Assembly: GCA_002176905.1 (NCBI GenBank)
Contig: MSYE01000182.1
Coordinates: 35,649 to 99,648, forward strand
Direction of reading: 5' to 3'
Length of the DNA: 64,000 nucleotides
DNA from: a bacterium F11
GTDB taxonomy: Bacteria; Elusimicrobiota; Elusimicrobia; F11
Made by a program: the position numbers and the translations under genes. This document shows positions 42,775 to 53,129 of the stretch, piece after piece. The notes beneath the pieces are model-generated. The model was not told the origin of the DNA, did no database searches, and worked only from the letters and a program-made list of their open reading frames with translations. Position 1 is the first letter of the stretch; each line of letters begins with the position of its first letter.

Positions 42775-44967
42775 TCATTGACCCTGATCTTTCGTTTCGT
42801 CGATATCAGAGTCTTCATTCGAGAATTTGGCCTCATCCGAATTAAAAGGATCACTGTTTTCGTCAATAACATCTCGATAGGTATAAAAAGGATTGTCCTT
42901 GTCTTCCCTATACAGCTTGGGTTGGGTTTTCAAATCTGTCTTTAGATCAATGTGAAAAGAGGCCTCCCGGATACCCGTACGATCACTAAATGTTGCCCGC
43001 AAAACCCAACAGTGGAGGTCGCGTACCAAGTGAATGGTCTTCTCAATGGGAAGGGCTTTCTTATAATTAATTTTATTGGGACCAACAGCTCGATAACTGA
43101 GGAAAATATCCAGATGCCACTTCGAGGTAAGAAAGAACTTCAATTTGTTTGTTAAATGAAGAAGGGAATCCGCCCCCGATGCTCCCTTTGTATAACTAAA
43201 TCCTTGAGAAAAGAACGTTGTCGAAGCATATTCGCCAAATTGAATTTCTCCCGAGGTATTGGCAGGCGTTCGGACCGGTTTATTATTATCCGAATCAAAC
43301 AAAGAATAGGTCTCTCTAAAAAAGACATTGATCCTTGGTTTAACTTGCCATTGGATGTCAAATGAGGGAGATAGAATGCGCTCACTCGTGTGACTATATT
43401 TTGTGGGTAAATTACGCGGCGCGGACCTCAAATCGTAACCCGATCGCATGGAAAGACGACTGCTTCTTCCAATCCGTGAAACAAAAGATAAGTTTACGGC
43501 ATTGGTTTCAACACCGTGATCATCAGCCTTGAGATCATCATTGAATCGATTTTGTTCCATTCGGGCAACATAATTTTGACCAACTGTTACATCCAAAATA
43601 CGACCAAAACGGCGCCGGATATCATACCCCGCATTGTACCTGCCATTATAGATGTCCCCCTCGCTGGTCGGTTTGGCTGTATCGTGATCTTGCCAAGCTT
43701 GGGAATATCCGGCCCGGGGTGTCACAGTCATTTTTTTCCTAATTCGGAAATCCTTCTTTATCTGAACTCCCAAATCCGCCGACCTCTGATACCGAAGCGC
43801 TTGCTTCGGATCAGACCGAGTTAAGGTCTCATTGGTCCAGTTCCCAGAAAAGCTTGTATAAAATGGAAAAAATTTCCACTTTAGGGGAATCGTGTTAAAT
43901 GTAACACGGGGAAGGGTTAATTTGCTGATGAAATTTCCGGAAGAAACCGTGGAATCAAACCGATCCCGTCGATCTGCTTGAACCTGAAGAGTTGCTCTCG
44001 GAAATTGGTAACGAAATCCTCCTTCTGAAAAAATACCTCTTTCTGAATTCTCAACTCGAATCCGATTGCCTGCGCTAGAAAATTCATTACCAAAGGATTG
44101 GTCACTTTTGACATCGAGACGCGCATTCATGGATAAACGAGAGGTTATTTTTTGGAAATGATCCCACAAAATCGTGAAACGACGACTATCGGGGACAGGA
44201 TCGGGATTGGTATCTCGGACCAAATAGGAGTCAATATTTCCTCGAATACGGGGATTAAAATAGCGGTGTTCGAGCCCAACGCCATTTCCGGTATACTGCA
44301 AATAATCCCATTTGACTTTTGTAAAAGAGTTCTCGGTAAATGGGTAGCCCCAAATCGTTCGATTGGTTATTCCGTCTCGACTTGACTGACCAGGTTCAAG
44401 TCGAAATATGTATTTTCTGGGAACAAGGGATCGGGTATAAACCGGAGACCAAAAGCTGGGAAGATCCCCTAGCAACAAACGGGCGTTCTTAAGAGTGGCG
44501 CGCTTGTTCCGAACCACTTTGGATCTGGTCGATTTTATGCGGTAGTGAGGAGGATCGTGGTCGCAACTTGTTATTCCTCCGGATTCCAAATGATAAATAT
44601 CTCTTCCTTCCATAACAATGGTGTGACCGAAAAAGTGCCAAGGGGGATAGAATCCCTCTCCTCCATAGAACACCCCTGTTGAAGATCGCCAATAATATAT
44701 GGCCTTATCACCGGTAATGGTTGTAGTGCCCTGGATGATTTTCACATTTCCAAAGGCTTCCCCTTTTTTATCCTTTGTGTCAATCTGAATTTCATCGGCT
44801 TTTAGAGTAGCTGTTGAGGAATGAATAACAGCATCCCCTGTGATAATGGCCATGCCGCTCTCATGATCGTAATTGATGCGACGCCCTGTGGCTGTGGACA
44901 CATTCACTTGACCAAAAAGTGGAGATATCAAAAGGAAGGTCAGGCAAGAGAGGAAAAAATGTTTCAC
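42775..44967 (-). CDS. lptD: LPS-assembly protein LptD (OstA) homologue
   Basis: This 730-residue outer-membrane protein has a signal peptide (FFLSCLTFLLISPLFG), an N-terminal LptA/OstA beta-jellyroll (ESGMAIITGDAVIHS, LKADEIQIDT, GTTTITGDKAIYY) and a long beta-barrel region of alternating polar/aromatic strands. SCDHDPPHYRIKS is the usual LptD block at the jellyroll/barrel boundary. LptD inserts lipopolysaccharide into the outer leaflet. The C-terminal strand VRDLHCWVLRATFS also matches. Its ATG overlaps the ROK gene stop by four bases. It shows that the cell has an outer membrane with exported LPS-like lipid. Confidence 0.88.
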   Translation of the reverse strand: MKHFFLSCLTFLLISPLFGQVNVSTATGRRINYDHESGMAIITGDAVIHSSTATLKADEIQIDTKDKKGEAFGNVKIIQGTTTITGDKAIYYWRSSTGVFYGGEGFYPPWHFFGHTIVMEGRDIYHLESGGITSCDHDPPHYRIKSTRSKVVRNKRATLKNARLLLGDLPSFWSPVYTRSLVPRKYIFRLEPGQSSRDGITNRTIWGYPFTENSFTKVKWDYLQYTGNGVGLEHRYFNPRIRGNIDSYLVRDTNPDPVPDSRRFTILWDHFQKITSRLSMNARLDVKSDQSFGNEFSSAGNRIRVENSERGIFSEGGFRYQFPRATLQVQADRRDRFDSTVSSGNFISKLTLPRVTFNTIPLKWKFFPFYTSFSGNWTNETLTRSDPKQALRYQRSADLGVQIKKDFRIRKKMTVTPRAGYSQAWQDHDTAKPTSEGDIYNGRYNAGYDIRRRFGRILDVTVGQNYVARMEQNRFNDDLKADDHGVETNAVNLSFVSRIGRSSRLSMRSGYDLRSAPRNLPTKYSHTSERILSPSFDIQWQVKPRINVFFRETYSLFDSDNNKPVRTPANTSGEIQFGEYASTTFFSQGFSYTKGASGADSLLHLTNKLKFFLTSKWHLDIFLSYRAVGPNKINYKKALPIEKTIHLVRDLHCWVLRATFSDRTGIREASFHIDLKTDLKTQPKLYREDKDNPFYTYRDVIDENSDPFNSDEAKFSNEDSDIDETKDQGQ

Positions 44968-45890
44968 AAAAGGGAGGCTCCAATCACACCCATATGAGCC
45001 GCGTTCTTTGCAATTCGAATCTTAACGGCATGAATGGGGACAGGAAAAGATCTCTTCTTAAGAGTGCCCCAAAGCGGTTTTAAGATAAGGGATCCCGCTT
45101 GGGCCACCCCACCAGCAATAAAAATCATCTGAGGATTAAAAACATAAATTAAGTTGCCAAGCGCCAACCCCAAATGATGCCCAATGCCATTCCAAACACC
45201 GAGGGCATACCGATCTCCCTGTTTGGCAGCTTGTGAAATAGCATACGGCGAAATTTGATCAGGATCCCTATCAAAAAGGGTGCGCAACCGACTTTTTTGA
45301 CCTTTTTCAAGATCTTTCCTAACCGCTTTCGTGACATGAAATCCCCCGGAATACGTTTCAAGACACCCCGCATCACCACAATTGCATTTGCGACCATCTT
45401 CTTTCATAATGAGATGGCCGATTTCGCCCGCTGTCCCCGTGGCTCCCCTATAAAGTTTCCCATCAAGGATTATTCCCCCACCAACACCTGTTCCCAAAGT
45501 GACCACAATAACGTGTTTGGTTTTTGGTGGGGCTTGTGTCTTGTAAATCCCCCACGCCGTCACATTGGCGTCGTTATCGACAACCACTTGTCGATGAAAT
45601 GCCTTTATCATTAACTTCTTTAACGGAACCCGTTTCCAATGGAGATTGGGAGAAAACCGAATTATCCCATTGTCAAAATCAATATCTCCCGCCACACCCA
45701 CACCCACGTTTTTGACGGAATAGCCTTTCATCAGAAGCTTCCCCACCCGAGCCAACTGTTGAACGAGCTTGGATGGGCTTGGATTATCGGATGTCTGAAC
45801 CGATCCTTCTCGCATGATTTGGTTCTTGCTGTTAACAACGGCCATTTTCGCCGATGTTCCTCCAAGGTCAATTCCCAGACGGTAGGTCAT
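44964..45890 (-). CDS. ROK-family sugar kinase (glucokinase-like)
   Basis: This 308-residue protein has the ATP phosphate-binding opening LGIDLGGTSAKMAVV, catalytic Asp in VDNDANVTAWG, the GTGVGGGIILDG loop and the ROK zinc site EIGHLIMKEDG...CNCGDAGCLETY. It phosphorylates a hexose such as glucose or an amino-sugar (GlcNAc/ManNAc); the sequence does not decide. It lies between folC and lptD with four bases overlapping lptD, so it could supply a sugar phosphate for the envelope. Length and motifs are complete. Confidence 0.92.
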   Translation of the reverse strand: MTYRLGIDLGGTSAKMAVVNSKNQIMREGSVQTSDNPSPSKLVQQLARVGKLLMKGYSVKNVGVGVAGDIDFDNGIIRFSPNLHWKRVPLKKLMIKAFHRQVVVDNDANVTAWGIYKTQAPPKTKHVIVVTLGTGVGGGIILDGKLYRGATGTAGEIGHLIMKEDGRKCNCGDAGCLETYSGGFHVTKAVRKDLEKGQKSRLRTLFDRDPDQISPYAISQAAKQGDRYALGVWNGIGHHLGLALGNLIYVFNPQMIFIAGGVAQAGSLILKPLWGTLKKRSFPVPIHAVKIRIAKNAAHMGVIGASLL

Positions 45891-45908
45891 TTTTGTCGTT
45901 GCTCCTTA

Positions 45909-47210
45909 TTATTTGTTGCCCAATGATAATTCAATTTGAACGCCCTGGCCACGATCGAGGAGGAGAATTCGTCTTCTTATTTCGCCCACAAGATACAAAG
46001 ATCCCGTTACAACAACAGGATAAGGTCGCCGCTCGTTTGTTAACCACTTCCATCCCTCCCCAATGGAGCTGAGAGCCTGACATTTGGATCTCCAGTTTTT
46101 CTCTGTCGAAACCGTTATCGGAGATGCCCCTCTTTCACCCGGCAAAGGAACAATACAACACCGATTGACATGGGGAGCCAATTTTTTGATCATTCCATTG
46201 ATGTCTTTGTCCTTTAGGACTCCAAAAAGCAGATCGAACCGTTTTATCTTATCTCTCTTTAAGGTTTCAACAAGAGATTGAATGGCGGATGGATTATGCG
46301 CCCCATCAAGAACGCAGGGATTGCCCCCCACTGTCTTTTTTAATCTAAACCGTTCATACCGACCTGGCCACAAGGCTTCCTTCACCCCTTTCCGAATCTG
46401 ATGCAAAGATAATGGCCATCCCAATTCAGACAAAATCTTCAACCCTTCAAAGGCAATCACCGCATTGCTCTCTTGATGCCCCCCCTTTAATTTTAAAGAC
46501 CCAAGTAAGGAAATGACTTTCCCTTTCCGCTTTGGATCCACCACAACAAGGGATGCCTTCTTTTTCTGAGCCGTATCTTTTATAACACGAAGGGCACTAC
46601 CGGTGGCTCCGGTTACAACCGGAACACCTGTTTTTATTATACCGGCCTTCTCAATTGCAATTCTTTCTCTGGTTCTCCCCAACCAACCGGTGTGATCCAA
46701 TTCCACGTTGGTAACCAAACTTACCAACACACGAGACAGGACATTTGTGGCATCGAGCCGCCCCCCGAGACCTGTCTCAATAATGGCCAAATCAATTTTC
46801 TTACGAGAAAACCAAACAAAGGCCAAAACGGTCAGGAATTCGAAATACGTCAAAGGAATATTTTTCAAATCCTTTGACGTCAAAATTCTTCTTAAGTACT
46901 GAATCAGGGAATGTAATTCCCTTGGTGAGATGGGAATTCTGTTGATTTGGAAACGTTCATAAATATTCCCAAGATGAGGTGAGGTATAGAGCCCTATTTT
47001 CCGACGGCCCGCTGACAGGGCATTCTCCATCATTGCGGCAACCGATCCCTTACCATTTGTTCCGGCAATATGGAGAGAGACAAAGTCATCCTGCGGATTC
47101 CCAAGGTGGGAGAGAACCAATCGGATTCGATCCAAACCGAGACGAATCCTTGATTCTTGAAGAGACTCTACGTATTGAAGAGGGGTTAAAGAAACTTTTG
47201 GTCCGAGCAC
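45909..47210 (-). CDS. folC: Folylpolyglutamate synthase/dihydrofolate synthase
   Basis: This 433-residue Mur-ligase-fold enzyme has the ATP loop GTNGKGSVAAMM, IGLYTSPHL, ETGLGGRLDATNV, VELDHTGWLG and the C-terminal LDGAHNPSAIQSL. It adds glutamate to dihydropteroate and folates. It starts one base after accD ends (47211), as in many bacteria where accD and folC are neighbours. No unusual features. Confidence 0.94.
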   Translation of the reverse strand: MLGPKVSLTPLQYVESLQESRIRLGLDRIRLVLSHLGNPQDDFVSLHIAGTNGKGSVAAMMENALSAGRRKIGLYTSPHLGNIYERFQINRIPISPRELHSLIQYLRRILTSKDLKNIPLTYFEFLTVLAFVWFSRKKIDLAIIETGLGGRLDATNVLSRVLVSLVTNVELDHTGWLGRTRERIAIEKAGIIKTGVPVVTGATGSALRVIKDTAQKKKASLVVVDPKRKGKVISLLGSLKLKGGHQESNAVIAFEGLKILSELGWPLSLHQIRKGVKEALWPGRYERFRLKKTVGGNPCVLDGAHNPSAIQSLVETLKRDKIKRFDLLFGVLKDKDINGMIKKLAPHVNRCCIVPLPGERGASPITVSTEKNWRSKCQALSSIGEGWKWLTNERRPYPVVVTGSLYLVGEIRRRILLLDRGQGVQIELSLGNK

Positions 47211-48044
47211 TTATTTTTTCTTAAACGTTTTTTCCAAAAATCGAAGCGTTCGTCGCAATTCTTTTTTCAAATCAGCCCGCTGTATGATACGGTCCACCAT
47301 TCCGTGTTTCTGAAGAAACTCCGATCGTTGAAAACCTTCAGGAAGCGTTTGACGAATGGTCTGCTCAATAACCCGAGGGCCTGCAAATCCCACCAGCGCA
47401 CCGGGCTCCGCGAAATTCACATCTCCCAACATCGCATAGCTGGCCGTAACACCACCCGTTGTTGGATCAGAAAGAACAGATATAAATGGAACCTTGCTTT
47501 GTTTGAGATGGGCCAGGGCCGCACTCACCTTGGCCATCTGCATAAGGGAAAATATTCCCTCATGCATACGAGCTCCTCCAGAAGTAGAGACGATAATGAG
47601 AGGCCATCGTTCTTCGAGGGCCCTCTCCGCAGCCCGAGTCAATTTCTCTCCAACAACGCTTCCCATGCTGCCGCCAAGAAATCGAAAATCCATAACACCC
47701 ATAACCACATCAAGGCCATCCAATTTGCCAGTTCCAGTCCAAACGGCCTCTTTGGAATTGGATCTCTCTCGGCTCCGAGAAACTTTCTCCTTATATTCCT
47801 TCCCATCAATAAACTCAAGAGGATCTGATGGTTCCATGGATTCATCCATTTCCTCAACTGTTCCCGAATCCAATAGCATCTCAATCCGTTCCTCGGCACT
47901 CAATGGAAAACAAAATCCACATTTTGAGCAAACCTTATGATTGGCGTCGAGTTCCTTTTTATAAATAATCTGATCGCATTTGGGACACTTGCTCCACAAT
48001 CCCTCTGGAATCTCCTTCCTTGGGGTTTTTCCCTCAATGGCCAT
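47211..48044 (-). CDS. accD: Acetyl-CoA carboxylase carboxyltransferase subunit beta
   Basis: This 277-residue subunit has an N-terminal zinc finger (CPKCDQII ... VCSKCGFCFP), then the carboxyltransferase core with TSGGARMHEG, LSDPTTGGVTASYA and AGPRVIEQTIRQ. It forms malonyl-CoA together with AccA, which is not in the window. The ATG at 48044 is preferred over 48074 because GGAG lies seven bases before it; it overlaps the end of trpA by 11 bases. Confidence 0.95.
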   Translation of the reverse strand: MAIEGKTPRKEIPEGLWSKCPKCDQIIYKKELDANHKVCSKCGFCFPLSAEERIEMLLDSGTVEEMDESMEPSDPLEFIDGKEYKEKVSRSRERSNSKEAVWTGTGKLDGLDVVMGVMDFRFLGGSMGSVVGEKLTRAAERALEERWPLIIVSTSGGARMHEGIFSLMQMAKVSAALAHLKQSKVPFISVLSDPTTGGVTASYAMLGDVNFAEPGALVGFAGPRVIEQTIRQTLPEGFQRSEFLQKHGMVDRIIQRADLKKELRRTLRFLEKTFKKK

Positions 48045-48837
48045 AAAAACACTCCTTTGATAATTGTTGGACAAACTGATTTACTTTCTTTTTTCGCAGT
48101 TGTCCTTTGTATCTTCGTATCACATCAATCAATGCTGATCCAACAATAAACCCATCAACACTTTTCTTAAGCTCAGCTATCTGACCTGGTTTCGAAATCC
48201 CGAAACCCACACAAACAGGTTTCCCTGATGATGTTTTTAGTTTGTGTAACCATTTTTTTGTTTCAGCTGAATATTTTTTTCGTGCCCCAGTTACACCCGT
48301 AACCGAAACCGCATAAATAAATCCCCCCCCCTGTTTTGAAATGCTTTTCTGTCTTTTCGGAGGTGTTGTTGGTGCCAAAAGGAAAATAAGATAAAGACCT
48401 CGGCGCCCCAGGGATTCTTCCAATTCATTTGCTTCTTCTGGTATCAGATCTGGAATGATCAGACCAGAAAAACCCGCGTCCTTGGCATCCTTTGCAAATC
48501 GGTCCACACCATAACGCAAAACAGGATTCAAATAGGTCATCATGACGAAGGGAAGATCCACTTTGAGGCGTAAACTCCGAGCCCATGAGAGAATTTCCTT
48601 TAAATTTGTCCCTTTTTTCAATGCTTCATGTGAAGAAAATTGGATGGTGGGTCCATCGGCAATGGGATCAGAAAAGGGGACACCGATTTCCAACAAATCA
48701 GCACCCGATTTTTCCAAATCCACAACCAAATCTGATTGTTCACTAAGCTGGGGATACCCTGCCGTGATATAAAGAATAAGAGCCTTCTTCTTTTTTTGTT
48801 TACATTTTTGAAAGGTGACATCAATATGATTTCTCAT
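48034..48837 (-). CDS. trpA: Tryptophan synthase alpha chain
   Basis: This 267-residue TIM-barrel enzyme has [18 protein letters not shown] with catalytic Glu, [11 protein letters not shown] with catalytic Asp replaced by the local sequence [17 protein letters not shown] and [10 protein letters not shown]. It cleaves indole-3-glycerol phosphate and passes indole to TrpB. Start overlaps the trpB stop by four bases (ATGA). A run of nine G in the coding strand (+ strand 48323-48331) encodes a Gly-Gly-Gly at KQGGGFIYA and keeps the frame. Confidence 0.95.
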   Translation of the reverse strand: MRNHIDVTFQKCKQKKKKALILYITAGYPQLSEQSDLVVDLEKSGADLLEIGVPFSDPIADGPTIQFSSHEALKKGTNLKEILSWARSLRLKVDLPFVMMTYLNPVLRYGVDRFAKDAKDAGFSGLIIPDLIPEEANELEESLGRRGLYLIFLLAPTTPPKRQKSISKQGGGFIYAVSVTGVTGARKKYSAETKKWLHKLKTSSGKPVCVGFGISKPGQIAELKKSVDGFIVGSALIDVIRRYKGQLRKKKVNQFVQQLSKECFYGH

Positions 48838-50057
48838 CGTGATGACCTTTTTTTACTCAATAATTTTTCAACTTCATCAACATCCTTATCCCCTCGTCCT
48901 GATAATCCCACCACAACAATGTCGCTTCTCTTAAATCGACTTTTATTGCGTATCAGATAACCAAGAGCGTGAGATGTCTCCAAAGCGGGGATAATTCCTT
49001 CTGTTTCTGCAAGAGACTGAAACCCCAATAAGGCATCCTGGTCTGTGGCCGAGACAAACTTCGCTCGACCCGTTAAATTAAGGTAGGCATGCTCAGGTCC
49101 CACCGCAGGATAATCAAGCCCTGCTGAAATAGAATGCGTTGATTGTATCTGACCATGCTGGTCTTGCATGACATAGGTTTTTGATCCATGAAGAACACCC
49201 ACAGTACCGGCTGAGATGGGGGCAGCGTGTTGTCCTGTTCTCAATCCCTTTCCACCCGCTTCTACTCCTATCATTCGAACGCGTGGCTCGGAATAAAAAG
49301 GAGCAAAAAGCCCAATAGCATTGGATCCCCCTCCCACACAAGCCAACAGAAAAGAAGGGGTACGACCACAGGCCTTTTTAATTTGGACTTTGACTTCTTC
49401 TCCAATCACAGATTGGAAATATCGAACCATTTTGGGATAGGGGTGAGGGCCAATGACAGACCCCAAACAATAAAAAGTATCCCGAACATTTGTTACCCAA
49501 TCTCGCATGGCTTCATTTACGGCATCTTTTAATGTTTTGGAACCGGAGGCAACGCCTCTCACATCCGCTTTTAAAAGTCTCATGCGAAAAACATTAAGGG
49601 ATTGACGTCGCATGTCTTCCTCACCCATATACACAACACAGGTAAGCCCCAAAAGAGCGGCGGTCGATGCTGTTGCGACACCATGCTGACCAGCTCCCGT
49701 TTCACAAATAATCCTCGTCTTTCCCAAATATTTGGCCAAAAGACATTGACCCAAGGTGTTGTTGATCTTATGGGCCCCAGTGTGGGTTAAATCTTCTCTT
49801 TTTAAGAAAATGCGTGGCCCCTTCATCATTTTTGAGAGCCGTTTGGCCTCAAAAAGGACTGTTGGGCGACCCGCATATTGTGCAAGGAGATCCGATAATT
49901 CCTGTTTAAACTTTTTTTGACGAATGGCTGTTTCAAAACCTTTTTCCAATTCCTCTAAAGGAGTCCATAAGGTTTCTGGAACATATCGTCCTCCAAAAGG
50001 ACCAAAATATCCTCGTTTATCAGGTAACTTTTGAAATTTATTTTTCTTTTTTGTCAT
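48834..50057 (-). CDS. trpB: Tryptophan synthase beta chain
   Basis: This ~407-residue PLP enzyme has [14 protein letters not shown] near the N-terminus, the Schiff-base lysine in [34 protein letters not shown] and [13 protein letters not shown]. It joins indole and serine to tryptophan in complex with TrpA, whose gene follows with an ATGA overlap. ATG 50057 is chosen because AAAGG lies five bases before it and it follows the trpF stop at once. Standard (TrpB1) type. Confidence 0.96.
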   Translation of the reverse strand: MTKKKNKFQKLPDKRGYFGPFGGRYVPETLWTPLEELEKGFETAIRQKKFKQELSDLLAQYAGRPTVLFEAKRLSKMMKGPRIFLKREDLTHTGAHKINNTLGQCLLAKYLGKTRIICETGAGQHGVATASTAALLGLTCVVYMGEEDMRRQSLNVFRMRLLKADVRGVASGSKTLKDAVNEAMRDWVTNVRDTFYCLGSVIGPHPYPKMVRYFQSVIGEEVKVQIKKACGRTPSFLLACVGGGSNAIGLFAPFYSEPRVRMIGVEAGGKGLRTGQHAAPISAGTVGVLHGSKTYVMQDQHGQIQSTHSISAGLDYPAVGPEHAYLNLTGRAKFVSATDQDALLGFQSLAETEGIIPALETSHALGYLIRNKSRFKRSDIVVVGLSGRGDKDVDEVEKLLSKKRSSR

Positions 50058-50058
50058 T

Positions 50059-50700
50059 TTAACCTTTTGCACACGTTATAAAGTCACGCATTTTATCCCC
50101 ATCTTTCTTTCGATGTGACTTTTCCACACCGGAGGCAACATCCACCCCAAAGGGTTGAACCTTTTTTATGGCCAACTTGACATTTTCAGAGGTCAATCCA
50201 CCTGCCAAAAACAATTGCTTACCGAGCCCTTTGACCTCTAGTGCCTTATCCCAATCAAAACGTTCGCCTGTTCCGCCATGCAAATCAGGGCTTTTGGAAT
50301 CAAGAAGGACAAAATCAACAACGTCTTTATATGGCTCAACGGCCGGCAGAACACTTTCGCTTCCCGTTCGAAAGGCTTTCATTATGAAGGGAGAATGTCC
50401 AGCGGCCTCCAAATCTGATTTCAAACGGGCTACAAAATCAACAGACTCATCTCCATGCAACTGGATTCCTTTCAACTTCAATTTGGTTACGGCTTTAACA
50501 ATCTCCTCCACTTCCGCATCCACAAACACCCCTACAATGGAAGCAAATGTTGGCAACTGAGGTACCCATTTCGAGGCCGTGGGGACAGTAACATGCCGGG
50601 GACTGTTGGAATAAAAATTGAGTCCCAAATAATCAGCCCCATAATTGATGGCCCAAACAGCATCTTCTTTGTTTGTTATTCCACAAATTTTAACTTTCAT
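50059..50700 (-). CDS. trpF: Phosphoribosylanthranilate isomerase
   Basis: This 213-residue TIM barrel has [12 protein letters not shown] (catalytic Cys), [29 protein letters not shown] (Asp) and [10 protein letters not shown]. It converts phosphoribosylanthranilate to the carboxyphenylamino-deoxyribulose phosphate. The gene overlaps trpC by 11 bases and ends one base before trpB begins, fitting the trpCFBA order. Confidence 0.95.
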   Translation of the reverse strand: MKVKICGITNKEDAVWAINYGADYLGLNFYSNSPRHVTVPTASKWVPQLPTFASIVGVFVDAEVEEIVKAVTKLKLKGIQLHGDESVDFVARLKSDLEAAGHSPFIMKAFRTGSESVLPAVEPYKDVVDFVLLDSKSPDLHGGTGERFDWDKALEVKGLGKQLFLAGGLTSENVKLAIKKVQPFGVDVASGVEKSHRKKDGDKMRDFITCAKG

Positions 50701-51487
50701 CTTTTATTCCCGCCTCTACCATTATTTTAACGGCTTGTTCCAAATTTTCCTGTTTCAACAATGATTCCCCGACCAAAATCGCATTCACATGCAACGGTTT
50801 CAACAGGTCAATATCCTTTGGGGTTTTAATCCCACTCTCTGCCACCACACAAAACTCTTTCGGAATCAATCTTGATAGAGATAAAACATTATTTGGATTC
50901 ATCTCCAACGTCCGAAGATTTCTCGTATTAATTCCTATGAACGGGGATCCCGAGGTCAATGCCCCTGGCAAAACATCGGTCGTAAAGACCTCAACCAACG
51001 TGTCAATTTTGTATTGCTGGGCGCATTCCACCAATTCCTTCAATTGAGAGAGACTTAACATATCTGCAATCAGGAGAACAGCATCGGCCCCATAGGCTTT
51101 GGACTCGACAATCTGATAGGGATCAAAAATAAAATCCTTTCTTAAGATGGGTAGTTTGGTTACCGCCCGAACTTTTCGGATGTCCAATATATCCCCACCA
51201 AAATGATGAGCCTCCGTTAACACTGATAAAGCAGCAGCCCCACCTCTTTCATAAGCCAAAGCGATATCCTCCACTACATAAGAACTCCTGATCATTCCAG
51301 CAGAGGGACTTTGCCTCTTCATTTCCGCAATAACAGAAATGGAAGAGGGGTTGGCAAGGCTTTTTCGGATACTATTTAAAGGAACATGCGAGGCTTCTTT
51401 CTCAAGATCACCCAAAGGGATCCGGGATTTGGTCTCGATTAAGGCCTTCTTGCGAAACGATAAAATACTTTCAAGCACATCTGCCAT
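50690..51487 (-). CDS. trpC: Indole-3-glycerol phosphate synthase
   Basis: This 265-residue TIM barrel has the family signature VIAEMKRQSPSAGMI, VLTEAHHFGG, LRKDFIFDPYQI, GINTRNLRTLEM and VAESGIKTPKDI. It closes the indole ring to give indole-3-glycerol phosphate. The stop codon lies within trpF. Seven bases separate it from trpD. Complete and ordinary. Confidence 0.95.
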   Translation of the reverse strand: MADVLESILSFRKKALIETKSRIPLGDLEKEASHVPLNSIRKSLANPSSISVIAEMKRQSPSAGMIRSSYVVEDIALAYERGGAAALSVLTEAHHFGGDILDIRKVRAVTKLPILRKDFIFDPYQIVESKAYGADAVLLIADMLSLSQLKELVECAQQYKIDTLVEVFTTDVLPGALTSGSPFIGINTRNLRTLEMNPNNVLSLSRLIPKEFCVVAESGIKTPKDIDLLKPLHVNAILVGESLLKQENLEQAVKIMVEAGIKDES

Positions 51488-51494
51488 GTCATTC

Positions 51495-52523
51495 TCAACT
51501 CATCATATGTGAAAGTTCAGCCATTTTCTTATATCGGCGCATGGCTTCCTTCGAAGCAAGTGATTCTTCTGCTCGTTTAACGGCCTCTTTAAGTGTAATG
51601 GAACGGTTTCGATATGATCCCTCAGCCATCTTTATCAGTGCCGCGGCATTGGCCACGATAACATGCTTTGCTGGATGATCTTTTCCATCCAGAATGTTCA
51701 ATATCATTTCTGAATTCTCGCGCGCATCAGATCCTTTCAATTTCGATGACGAAACTTTTGGCAATCCAAAATCTTTTGGTTTCAGCTGATAGGAGGTAAC
51801 CTTTTTGTTCTTAAGTTCACTTACCCATGTCGGACCATCAAGCGTGATCTCATCCCATCCATTGGAGTGAACCACCATACCAGCTTTCTGGTCCATCTTG
51901 CTTAATACATTAGCGATAACCTTGGTCAACCCCTTCTCAAAAACGCCAATCAATTGAACCTTGGCTTTGGCGGGGTTGCTAAGGGGACCCAAAATATTAA
52001 AAACCGTTCGAATTCCAAGTTCTTTTCTTGTCGGCATTGCATGCTTCATCGCCGGATGAAAATTTGGGGCAAACATAAATCCGATCCCAGCCTCATTGAT
52101 ACAACTTTCTACCGCCGAGATAACACAATCAACTTTCACACCCATGGCTTCCAAAACATCGGCGCTTCCGCATCGAGAAGAAATGGATCGATTTCCGTGT
52201 TTGGCGACGGCAAATCCCGCCCCTGCCACAACAAATGCAGCCGCTGTTGAAATATTCAGGCTTTGTTTTCCATCGCCTCCGGTTCCACAATTGTCCACCA
52301 ATTCATCGGTTTTAACCACGGGCGAATTGGCGGCGTCTCGCATCGCCAAGGCGCAACCAGCAATCTCATCCACTGTTTCGCCTTTCGTTCGAAGGGCAAC
52401 AAGAAAACCGGCGATCTGGGAAGGGGTTACCTTTCCTGACATGATATTGGTCATCACTTCTTGGGTTTCAGATTTTGTTAAGTTTTTTTCTTCAATGAGC
52501 TTTGCAATGATGTTCCTAATCAT
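51495..52523 (-). CDS. trpD: Anthranilate phosphoribosyltransferase
   Basis: This 342-residue enzyme has the phosphoribosyl pyrophosphate loop DNCGTGGDGKQSLNIST, AKHGNRSISSRCGSAD, FMFAPNFHPAMKH and FNILGPLSNPA. It joins anthranilate with phosphoribosyl pyrophosphate. It is a stand-alone protein, not fused to TrpG. Located 27 bases downstream of trpG in the trp gene series. Confidence 0.95.
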   Translation of the reverse strand: MIRNIIAKLIEEKNLTKSETQEVMTNIMSGKVTPSQIAGFLVALRTKGETVDEIAGCALAMRDAANSPVVKTDELVDNCGTGGDGKQSLNISTAAAFVVAGAGFAVAKHGNRSISSRCGSADVLEAMGVKVDCVISAVESCINEAGIGFMFAPNFHPAMKHAMPTRKELGIRTVFNILGPLSNPAKAKVQLIGVFEKGLTKVIANVLSKMDQKAGMVVHSNGWDEITLDGPTWVSELKNKKVTSYQLKPKDFGLPKVSSSKLKGSDARENSEMILNILDGKDHPAKHVIVANAAALIKMAEGSYRNRSITLKEAVKRAEESLASKEAMRRYKKMAELSHMMS

Positions 52524-52550
52524 CCTTCAATTCCACCCTTTTTGATTTTT

Positions 52551-53129
52551 TTACTTCCGTATCCTCATCTTTAGAAAATTTTTCAATAATTTCTTTCCAA
52601 CTTCTGTCAAAATAGATTCCGGGTGAAACTGAACTCCTTCCACACACCGTAGGCGACGATGACGGACACCCATAATTTCTCCCCGGGAAGTTTTGGCTGA
52701 TATTTCAAACTCGTTTCGAATTGAACTTGGCTCAGCCAAGAGTGAATGATACCTGGTCGCAGAAAACCGTTGTGGCATCTCTGCAAAGACGCCTTTTTTA
52801 TCATGGAGAATCTCAGATGTTTTTCCATGCATCAGCCGTTTGGCTTGAACAATCTTCCCTCCAAACGCATAACAAATGGCCTGGTGCCCCAAACACACGC
52901 CAAGGATTGGTATTTTTCCTGAAAATTCTTTTATCACATCAACAGATATCCCCGCATCTTCAGGTCGACCTGGACCAGGAGAAATGACAATGGATGAGGG
53001 CTTAAGATACCGAACCGAATCAACCGTAATGACATCGTTTCGATAGACTTTTAGTTTTTGACCCAACTCCCCCAAATATTGGACCAGGTTATAAGTAAAG
53101 GAATCATAATTGTCGATCATCAATATCAT
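52551..53129 (-). CDS. trpG: Anthranilate synthase component II (glutamine amidotransferase)
   Basis: This ~192-residue class I amidotransferase has MIDNYDSFTYNLVQYL, ISPGPGRPEDAG, the nucleophile in GVCLGHQAICYAFGG and the His-Glu pair in VQFHPESILT. It supplies ammonia to TrpE and could also serve PabB. ATG 53129 overlaps the trpE stop (ATGA), which decides the start over the codon at 53141. Confidence 0.95.
   Translation of the reverse strand: MILMIDNYDSFTYNLVQYLGELGQKLKVYRNDVITVDSVRYLKPSSIVISPGPGRPEDAGISVDVIKEFSGKIPILGVCLGHQAICYAFGGKIVQAKRLMHGKTSEILHDKKGVFAEMPQRFSATRYHSLLAEPSSIRNEFEISAKTSRGEIMGVRHRRLRCVEGVQFHPESILTEVGKKLLKNFLKMRIRK

Noticed and set aside
47304..47940. Long open frames on the + strand opposite accD
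   Set aside because: They lie antisense to a clear accD gene, have no ribosome site or recognisable motifs, and the translation is low-complexity; treated as shadows.
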